From NCBI GenBank assembly GCA_039000515.1, contig JBCFYV010000223.1, positions 58,273 to 122,272 of the forward strand: a stretch of DNA of 64,000 bases, written 5' to 3'. Of the stretch, positions 58,566-64,000 are shown piece after piece (the first letter of the stretch is position 1; each line of letters starts with the position of its first letter). Source of the stretch: Timema cristinae. Its lineage: Eukaryota > Arthropoda > Insecta > Phasmatodea > Timematidae. A program made the position numbers and the translations under genes. The notes below the pieces were generated by a model. It ran no database searches. It was not told where the DNA came from and was given only the letters and a program-made list of their open reading frames with translations.

Positions 58566-60123
58566 TGTTCGTCATAGTTAATATCAAATAAGGAGAATGG
58601 AATAAAAATAATAAGATATAAATGTATCATTTTATTGAAATACATATATAAATATAATCTCCTCAACCCAAATGGCTGTCCTTTGATTTCTCCGGTAGGG
58701 GGTTTAAACTAGAGACACTTAAACCAAACAATTTTCGACCACTATACACGAGGAAATAGCAAAAACATTGTTTGTAGCAAATGTTAATAGCAGATAATTA
58801 TGTTACTGAACAATTTTTTAACTGTTTTGTAAAAGATGTTTTCTAACAAAATTTTTATACTAGGCCCTTGAAAAAACTTTCTTTCCCCTGACATCCCCAA
58901 ACCCTTTTGGGTACACCCTGCTTTCCATCTACCGAGTCGTCTTTTCCAACATTCGGGTTCATAATCTAACTCCCTCTCTCTTAAAAAACAGTTTTTGCCA
59001 AACGTAATTACTTGTCAGTAATTTTTGTTACTAACATACTTTAAACAAGACCCCCTTCCGACAGGTCGAAAAATGTTTGTTATTTAACAAAGCAAAAGCA
59101 AAAAAGGTTACCAAACATGTCAAGGGAAAAATAAAACCCAAATTTTTAAAGGGAAAAAATTTGTTTTGACAAAAGTTAAAGCAGAATGTTATTAAAAATT
59201 TTATTGATTTTTAAACCAATGTTTAGTTTTCAAATGTTATCAACAACTTTTGGGTTAACAAAATTTTTAAAAACCCTTTTTTAGGGGCCCCTATTTTTAA
59301 AATTTTTTTAAATAACACGGGGTTTTAAGGGAATGTGACCTTGGTTTTAATGAATTCTAAAATTAAGGAATATGTTTAAAAAAAGTTTTTTTTGATATCA
59401 TTTAGTTTTTTTTCTATCTATTCCCCGGTCATTTTTTTTTATATCTAAAAACCAAGAAGAGTATTAAAATTTTTAAAAAAAAAATATTTTGAGGTTTATG
59501 ATCAATCTTTATTTTTTTATTTTAATAAGTATATAAGTTCGTCATGTTACAGAGGACTTTAACGGAGATAAAAAATTTAAAAAAAAAAAAAATTTAAAAA
59601 TTTACGCATCAGTAGGGAAACCCCCCTTTTTAAAGTCATTTTGAGAAATTATGAGAGAAAACCCTTTTTTTTTTTAAAATTTTGTTTCAGAGTTTTAGAA
59701 ATAAAAAATTTAAATTTCAAATCGTTTGAGCTGGTTTTGGTTTTTTTTTTAAAATCAAAAATTTTTTCATTTTTTCACTCATAAGGAAGCTCCCCTTTAA
59801 TTTTAGGTTTAGATTTTTCAATTTAAAAAACCCCTCTGGACGCCCCTTTTAAAAAACCCCTAGAAAACCAAGTTTCAGCCCAAAATTGGAAAAATAGTTT
59901 AGTCTTTTAGCCCAAACGTACAGACAGATGGCATTGGGGGGGAAAAAAAACCACTTTTTCGGTTTTTGGGGGGGAATCAGGGAAATTTTAAACCCATTCT
60001 TTCCAAAATTTTCGAGTTCGTTTTTTTTTTGACTATCAAAATTTACTTTCCCCTACCAAAAAGGTTAACGGGGAAAATTGAAATTGAGGGAAAGGGGAAA
60101 TTTTTTAAAAAAAGTAAAGTATA
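58566..60123. other. No recognisable gene
   Basis: AT-rich; 59.1-60.1 kb is homopolymer-inflated. Nothing seen. Confidence 0.5.
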
Positions 60124-60200
60124 GTTAGCTGATTGGGTACCCTGTCTGCCTACTGGGGTTAAAGGTCTCGGGCTCGTTTCCCCAAATCAGGGTTTAAAAA
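60124..60200 (+). repeat. tRNA-derived SINE head
   Basis: TAGCTGATTGGG (60,126-60,137) as A-box and GGGCTCGTTTC (60,170-60,180) as B-box, with normal spacing. It resembles the head at 871 bp more than the 57-kb type. Confidence 0.55.
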
Positions 60201-61944
60201 ATTTTAAATCTTTGGGGGTAAAATGTAGGTTTTTCTTTCACATTTGGGGAAGAAATTGAGGGGTAGTTTGGGTGGGTGGAAAATTTGTGACTTGAATAAA
60301 AAACATGCCCCAGGCCACAGGCTGGATAAAATTTGGTTTGTAAGAAAAAGTAGAGATGAGAAAATTGATGTCTAGTTGAGGTTTCTAGTAAATATAAAAA
60401 AATCTGTGTTGAATTGACAAACAATTTAGAGTTAGTTTTTAAAAACCCCTCTTACTTCTAAATAGCATCTTTTTTAAAAAAATAAATCCCCTTTTTTACT
60501 TTACAGTTTTAATTTTTATTTTAAAAAGATCACTAGACCTAAATATAATTTAAATCCCCCCCCCAAAGTCCCAAATTAAAAATTATGATAACCCCCCCCT
60601 ATCTTTTTTCATGTTAAAAATGTTTTTTCCCGCCCCCACCTTAAGCCAAAGGCCCTTTTTCCTGTGTTTGCCTTTTTGTTTAGGGGGTAGGGAAAAGGGG
60701 GGGGGGGGGAGGGGGTTCGCCCAAAGGTTTTGGGGAGGGGAAGGGGAAAGGGTAAGAAAAGGGGAAAGGGGGAAACCGGAAAAGGGGGGCCCTTCGTTCA
60801 AAAAATCTTGTTTACCCAAAAAATTTACCGGGGTTTTTTTGGGGGGAAAAATTTGGCCCGGGCCCCTCTACTTGTGGGCTTTAAATTTTTTGATAAACAA
60901 AAGGCAGGGTTTTTCTTTATGTGGGAAAACACCCTACGCTTACGCAGTCAAAACCCATATGTGCCTAAGGTTTTTTTTTTTGTGTTTTTAAATTTGTTTG
61001 TAATAAAAAATTCTTTTAAAAAATGTTTAAATCCCGCAATTTTTGCGTTTACTTTTAAAAAAGAAATTTCCCCCCCCGCGAAAGTTAATTTATTTCAGGT
61101 ATTTTGTTAAAAAAAAAAATCCAAGTGAAAAAAATTTCAAGATGCAAAAAAAATAAAAAGTAACCCCTATTCCCTTTTTTCGGTGTTTTTTTTTTATTTT
61201 TTTTACTTGACCCCGATGTTTAATATTATGCATTTCAAACCTTTAAAATTTTTTCCCCCCCCCTTGGCCCCGCCCCCCTTGGGTTTTGAGAGCGCCCTTT
61301 TAGTTTTTTCTTGACCCAAAATTTTCCCCGCAAAAACGCCCCCCCTTCCTAACCCCCCCCCCCCCCCATACTTCTACTCCCAAAAAACCTTTCCCCCCGG
61401 GCCCTCCCTTTAAAAATTACCTTTGGCCCCCAAAGTGCCCCAAAACAAGGCTACACATTTATTTGGGAAGGTTAAAAACCTCCCCAAAAAATCCCTCAAG
61501 GACCGCTTTCCCTCCCACTTACCCCTCCCCTCCTCTGTCTCTCTTTTCCTGTTTCTGAGGTTATAGTATAGGTTTGATTTACTTACGAGTTAAGTTTTTT
61601 ACACAAGCACCAAAACCCCAAAAAGTGAAAGAGGGGGAGTTTTTTGGAAACCTGCAAAAGCAAGCTTTCGTTTTCACTCTTGTGTATATGAAAAACTGCT
61701 GTGGAAAGGGTTTTAGGGAATCGTTTTTTGTCCCAAACCCCCTGGGGGAAAAAAACCTGTTATCTCCCCTGGGGGTAGGCGGGGAAATACTATTTTTTCA
61801 CAAAGAAAAAAAATTAAAATTTTAAAAAAAAAACAAACCCTTTAACAAGTACTGGTTTTTGTAATTTTTTTTTATTGGGGTTTTTATACCCTGTTCAAAA
61901 GGCCCCATAGCTTGTTTAAAACACTTAAATGTAGTAATGAGGGG
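60201..61944. other. No recognisable gene; homopolymer-inflated
   Basis: Frames of 126 codons at 60,611-61,110 overlap each other and run through G, A and C homopolymers. No motif was seen. Confidence 0.5.
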
Positions 61945-62065
61945 GAAAAAGGAGCATTTGCGTGGAAGGAGAGTGGAAAACTATTTAGGGAAAATCACCC
62001 CTAGTATGCCCTGGTTTCTCTGTCATTCGAAGGCTGGTTTTCATAAGGGTGACCCTCAGACCATT
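61945..62065 (-). repeat. SINE body with degraded head
   Basis: The minus strand has TTTCCACTCTCCTTCCACGC followed by AAATGCTCC, the family body. The adjacent head carries only a weak B-box (TTCGAATGACAG). Confidence 0.65.
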
Positions 62066-62186
62066 TCGCCAATGAAGCAGGTAAATATTGTAGTGTTCAT
62101 AAGTGTATCGGCAGTATAGTTATAATGCACACTGCATGGAAAGTACTTGTTATCAGTGAATCAAATTGTCTAATACCCGTTTGGGG

Positions 62187-62425
62187 GTCACGTGGTCTAA
62201 TTTAAGTAGTCACTCTCCCAGTAAACTAGATGCTGATGACGGAAGATCGGGGGTTTTAATCCTAGTTGGGTGGCTTTTCCTTAATTAATTGTCCTCCATC
62301 CCCCCACACAAATATGGGTATATTTACTCTAAATTCAACCTACCTCTTAACTAACAAATTAATATAATTAGAACGTTAGGCCTATTTGTAAAGCCCGAAC
62401 TAGGAGTGGACGTGATATAAAATAA
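62187..62425 (+). repeat. SINE copy, head to tail
   Basis: The most complete copy: GTCACGTGGTCTAATTTAAG and TAGTCACTCTCCCAGTAAAC (head), the B-box-like GGGGGTTTTAATCCT (62,249-62,263), the body CCTCCATCCCCCCACACAAA, CTCTAAATTCAACCTACC, and the tail GCCCGAACTAGGAGTGGACG with an A/T run. This gives a family length of about 240 bases. Confidence 0.8.
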
Positions 62426-62850
62426 ATAGAAACATATATTATAACGAGAGAGATTTTCTTAAGAAAAAGATGTATTTGCAAGAATATAGGACCACAATAT
62501 GAGACAACTCGACTTTTTATGTGGACGTTAAATGTAAGCACCAGCTATGAGGCTAGTGGTGTGTTACACCCCAAATGGTGAAACTAGCTCATATTAATTA
62601 ATGAATTGGACAATTTTTTTATCTTTCCGTGAACTGGCTTCTTCGCTTGACCATTTCACGAAATGGACAAAAATCGCATTAACTCTTGTCCATTTCATGA
62701 CTGAAACTTATTTCTACTATCTATTATTCGTTTTAAGATATTATTTTAAAAAACCCAGCTTAAGCTAAACATCTATTCAAACTAAAACGATTAAAAGTTA
62801 AATTAACTTCAAGAATATCAAAAATTAAATATAAGTACAAATTAGGGGGC

Positions 62851-63020
62851 CTTTGTTATCATAAAAAATCACTTCAGAGAGCTTCTAAAGGTGTTTAATA
62901 TATAGAAATTTTCCTAGCCTTCGGCCAGTTAGGGTGTTTGTTATGTTGCCATAAAAAAAACACTTCAGATAGCTTTTAGAGGTTTTAATGTTTAGAAATT
63001 TTCCTAGCATGCAGCCGTTC
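62851..63020. repeat. Two tandem copies of a 91-bp unit
   Basis: CACTTCAGA, AGCTT, TTTAAT, TAGAAATTTTCCTAGC and GCCAGTT or GCCGTT recur in the same order, the first anchor at 62,870 and 62,961. Each copy is preceded by TTGTTAT and CATAAAAAA. Confidence 0.85.
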
Positions 63021-63819
63021 TTCGCTTTCCATTTTATGGACCTAGCAAAAAATTATCCGTTCATGAAACTGAGTAACGATTGGAGCTGAAATGTCAATAA
63101 AATTAGTTCATAAACTGGAATATTTTTGGCCCCTTTCGTTGAAATGATCTGGGGGAGAGGCCAGTTCACAAAGTGGGCAGAAATTTACCCGATTCATGCA
63201 CTGGAAAAATTGTTTTTTTGAGATTTAATATGGAAACCAATTATGGACTAAAGCATAGTTATCAGAAATTGAAGTTAATTGTCGACTATGGAGTTAATAC
63301 ATTCTTCAACTTGGGCTTATGAACCCGTTGAGAGGGGTAAGTTTGGTGGGGGTTAATCGAGGTGTAGAAAGAGGAGGTAAGGGTGGTTGGGGTTTGAAAA
63401 AGGGGGGGAGGGGTGTATTTTAAAGGCGTTACGAGAGCCGTGCTTATGGGCCACACCGTGTGTACTCCAAACTACAATTTAAAACCACCGTCCAGATAAA
63501 TTATACACAATCGAATCAACTTCATCTTCAACCGGTTGACTCCCCCCACCTATTTAACCCTATTTCTCTTGGATCTCTCTTTCCCCTTACCATCTTTTAG
63601 AACCGCCCCCACGCCAGCTTGCAGAATATAGCTCCACGAATAAAACTCTCGGTTTACTTTCTGATTAATCAAACTTGTGATATTTTTTAAATTTTTTTAA
63701 AAAAGGGAGCCAATTTGAAATCAACATTAAACTAAAAACTAAAAGGATTTTTACGTCGGAATATTTTTAGATGAGGCATGAATTTTTTTTTTTCACCACG
63801 TTTTACTACCCTTCCGGCT
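63021..63819. other. No recognisable gene
   Basis: Contains several CCAGTTCA-type words at 63,040-63,210 and a G-rich stretch at 63,330-63,420. Nothing coding. Confidence 0.45.
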
Positions 63820-64000
63820 TATCCCCCATGATTACGCTAATGGGGTAGGGATGAGGAAGGAAAAATTAAGAGTATATGTACTGGGTTAGAGGGATAGTAG
63901 GAAACAATTTAGGAAAAAACCCTCAGTACACCCGACTGAGGCTTGAACCCAGATCTTCTCGTTACTGTGAACCAGTCTATTGCAAGAGTGACGCGTTGAT
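63820..64000 (-). repeat. SINE copy running off the window end
   Basis: The minus strand shows CGCGTCACTCTTGCAATAGA (head), a GGGTTCAAGCCTCAGTCGGG B-box, GTGTACTGAGGG, then CCTCATCCCTACCCCATTAG and CGTAATCATGGGGG at the 3' side. Confidence 0.8.

Noticed and set aside
60611..61110. Two overlapping 126-codon plus frames
   Set aside because: Gly, Lys and Phe runs from homopolymers; no motif.

Overview
The window looks like AT-rich, repeat-rich nuclear DNA of an animal, probably an arthropod. That guess rests on an R1/TRAS-type LINE sitting beside an insect-like Polinton and is an inference only. Base quality looks uneven. Several blocks have inflated homopolymers of all four bases, and every recognisable coding region is broken by a frameshift every 20-60 bases even though its family motifs are intact. 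This resembles unpolished long-read assembly, possibly on top of real decay. No intact long gene is present, and the longest open frames are low-complexity artefacts. I read the coding regions by hand across frames, so gene limits are approximate.

The main content is a Polinton/Maverick (adintovirus-like) element at about 14.5-33.0 kb, visible as a more GC-balanced island. From left to right it holds a retroviral-type integrase (minus strand, 15.4-16.3 kb), then about 3 kb of coding-like but unassigned DNA. Next come plus-strand virion genes: a small hydrophobic protein with a GKGMYL motif (19.4-19.8 kb), an adenain-like cysteine protease (19.8-20.2 kb), a penton/minor capsid protein (20.2-21.0 kb) and a probable remnant of the major capsid protein (21.1-21.9 kb). 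The protein-primed DNA polymerase B is on the minus strand at 26.4-33.0 kb.

Two things interrupt the element. At 23.1-26.15 kb there are tandem repeats, including about 2 kb of a 57-bp satellite whose unit resembles a tRNA T-arm with two further hairpins. At about 27.96-32.16 kb a 5'-truncated R1/TRAS-like LINE, also on the minus strand, sits inside the polymerase gene. The polymerase reading ends at one edge of the LINE and resumes at the other with the next expected motif, so the insertion is placed to within tens of bases.

The flanks hold low-complexity and repeat DNA. There is a 1.3-kb G-poor C/T/A tract (9.3-10.6 kb), a CT microsatellite (13.7 kb), a roughly 400-bp tandem repeat (35.5-36.7 kb) and long purine tracts (37.6-38.6 and 39.0-41.4 kb). 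At 44-64 kb lies a scattered family of tRNA-derived SINEs with a shared body and a tail carrying an AACCCGAACGGGTT-like hairpin. Two clear inverted repeats occur near 48.8 and 49.3 kb. I found no rRNA gene, functional tRNA gene, CRISPR array or cellular protein gene.
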